Source: Lignipirellula cremea (GTDB taxonomy: Bacteria; Planctomycetota; Planctomycetia; Pirellulales; Pirellulaceae). Taken from it: 64,000 bases of DNA. Under the pieces are notes generated by a model, which saw only the letters and a list, made by a program, of their open reading frames with translations, was not told the DNA's origin and searched no databases. Position numbers and translations under genes: made by a program. The DNA lies in contig NZ_CP036433.1 in assembly GCF_007751035.1 (NCBI RefSeq), positions 5,189,001 through 5,253,000 on the forward strand, in the 5' to 3' direction. Shown here piece by piece: positions 62,767 through 64,000 of the stretch; positions within the stretch are counted from its first letter, which is position 1; every line of letters starts with the position of its first letter.

Positions 62767-63930
62767 ATGACCACCATGATTTTTTCCTTTCGCCGCTGCC
62801 TTAGCCGGGGAATGCTGGCTGCCGCCTGTCTGCTGGCGACGCTGCCCGGGACTTTACGGGCGGCCGAGGACGAAGCGCCGGCGAAGCCGACAGCCGAAAG
62901 TCTCGATCGCTGGGTGCACAACCTGGACGCCGACGAATACAGCATTCGCGAAGGCGCCATGCAGCAGCTTCTTTCGGCGGGACCGGCCGCGATCGAACCG
63001 CTGTCGGCCGCGTTGCCCGAGGGAAATCTCGAAGTCGCCAGCCGTGGCGTTTATGTGCTGGGCGTGCTGGCGCTCGACAAACGGACGGAGACTGCCGATT
63101 CGGCGATGAGCGCACTGGAGAAACTCGCCGCGAGTCAGACCAGCCCGGTCTCCGGACGGGCCGCCGGCAAGCTCCTGCAGATCGGCGAGCTGCGCCGTGA
63201 AAATGCGATTACCGAACTCCATGCATTGGGCGCCGAGGTGCATCGCGGTTTTCAGCAGATGGGACTTGGCGGAGCGGCAGAACTGGTCGTCAAAATCGAG
63301 ATTGGCGCCAAATGGGAAGGGGACGACAACGACCTGCGTCGCCTGGTCTGGCTGAGCGATGTGCAGCAGTTGACCTTCAACTCGAAACGGGTCGGCGATG
63401 CGGGCCTGCAGTATCTGGCCAATCTAAGCGGCATTACCAACCTGGAGATCAAGCGGGCTTCGATCACCGATAATGGCCTCGCTCCGCTGGCGAAAATGAA
63501 AGGCTTGCGGATGCTGTCGATCTACTACACGCCTGTCGGCGACGGTTCCCTCACGCATTTGACGGGCATCACTTCGGCCGCCGAAATCAAACTGTTTGGC
63601 ACCAAAATCAGCGATGACGGCGCCGAGAAGCTGGCGGCCGCCCTGCCAAATGCCCGCATTGACCATCGCCGGGGCGGCTTTCTCGGAATCGGCTGCCAAC
63701 CGCACGACGAAGGTTGCCAGGTCGCCATTATTCATCCCGGCAGTGCGGCCCAGAAGGCCGATCTGCGCATCGGCGATGTGATCGTCCTTTATGAAAAGCA
63801 GCCGGTCAAAGATTTCGAGAACCTGACCCTGCTCATCGCCGAGAACGCCGCCAATGAAGAGGCCGTTATCGAGGTCCTTCGCGGCGAGGAGCGTATGACC
63901 AAAAAGATCCTGCTGGGCGAGTGGGAATAG
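62767..63930 (+). CDS. Secreted HEAT-like/LRR/PDZ protein
   Basis: A 387-residue exported protein. A signal peptide (GMLAAACLLATLPGTLRAAE) is followed by HEAT-like helices (LDADEYSIREGAMQQLLSAG; about 45-130). Leucine-rich repeats at about 190-300 include VQQLTFNSKRVGDAGLQYLA, ITNLEIKRASITDNGLAPLA and SAAEIKLFGTKISDDGAEKL. A C-terminal PDZ domain lies at about 300-385 (GFLGIGCQPHDEGCQVAII, GSAAQKADLRIGDVIVLY). Probably a periplasmic protein-binding scaffold; no protease triad is present. The ATG at 62767 follows GGAAGG at eleven bases; the longer frame from 62713 lacks such a site. Confidence 0.85.
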   Translation: MTTMIFSFRRCLSRGMLAAACLLATLPGTLRAAEDEAPAKPTAESLDRWVHNLDADEYSIREGAMQQLLSAGPAAIEPLSAALPEGNLEVASRGVYVLGVLALDKRTETADSAMSALEKLAASQTSPVSGRAAGKLLQIGELRRENAITELHALGAEVHRGFQQMGLGGAAELVVKIEIGAKWEGDDNDLRRLVWLSDVQQLTFNSKRVGDAGLQYLANLSGITNLEIKRASITDNGLAPLAKMKGLRMLSIYYTPVGDGSLTHLTGITSAAEIKLFGTKISDDGAEKLAAALPNARIDHRRGGFLGIGCQPHDEGCQVAIIHPGSAAQKADLRIGDVIVLYEKQPVKDFENLTLLIAENAANEEAVIEVLRGEERMTKKILLGEWE

Positions 63931-64000
63931 CCGCCGCGCCCGCCCGGGTCGTCTTGCACGCCGGGCCTGGACAGCCTGCCAGCGGTTACAGATCAAACCG

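Overview
The window looks like a chromosome segment of a planctomycete, most likely of the Pirellula/Blastopirellula type. The reasons are the family mix (DUF1501, DUF1552 and DUF1592 proteins with planctomycete-type cytochrome motifs, a sulfatase, a PQQ-like propeller protein, WD40, Sel1 and HEAT-like secreted proteins), the generally GC-rich coding sequence, and the loose, mostly monocistronic layout. No tRNA, rRNA, CRISPR array or prophage was recognised. This assignment is an inference; no 16S gene or other decisive marker lies in the window.

Layout. 1-12.7 kb: a giant Sel1/DUF1444/Imm33-like protein cut by the window edge, then proS, a short uvrC, a COG2509-type FAD dehydrogenase, hom on the minus strand and an M42 peptidase. 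12.7-20.2 kb: a minus-strand run reading FAH-family hydrolase, uvrB, orphan solute-binding protein, WD40 protein and degenerate GH2-like protein. 20.5-31.6 kb: an E2 acyltransferase, a GlcG/HbpS-like protein, metH, a TPR protein, the methionine sulfoxide reductase MsrP and a two-gene ABC export/FtsX system. 31.8-47.4 kb: typical planctomycete secreted proteins (DUF1501, PQQ propeller, ceramidase-like, a DUF1552-DUF1592 operon, a dihaem/terpene-cyclase-like fusion), interrupted by one complete insertion sequence and one decayed stretch. 47.5-63.9 kb: sulfatase, D-aminoacylase-like deacylase, APC permease, trpC, tsaE-thiL, a repeat array, an outer-membrane barrel, DUF2071 and two secreted proteins.

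The most interesting structure is a mobile-repeat system. A full IS4-superfamily insertion sequence (33404-35042) has long inverted ends and a CTAG duplication. Seven short non-autonomous relatives of about 115-125 bp (called MITE-A here) share one IS end and the outer terminal repeat, and sit between copies of a YTAR-type tetranucleotide (CTAG, CTAA or one-base variants). At three separate loci that tetranucleotide contains the stop codon of the neighbouring gene (proS, hom, a small lipoprotein), so the element sits flush against the end of the reading frame. MITE-A also carries a rho-independent-terminator-like hairpin plus T-run on one strand, placed correctly to terminate hom. At 58.5-59.7 kb MITE-A, a second element with matching ends (MITE-B) and a third, palindrome-containing repeat (C) form a 357-bp unit repeated about 3.4 times in tandem.

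Functionally the segment mixes housekeeping genes (proS, uvrB, uvrC, hom, metH, trpC, thiL, tsaE, an E2 subunit) with extracytoplasmic proteins probably used for polymer degradation and cell-surface redox chemistry. Apart from DUF1552-DUF1592, ABC ATPase-permease, tsaE-thiL and uvrB-solute-binding protein there is little tight operon structure.
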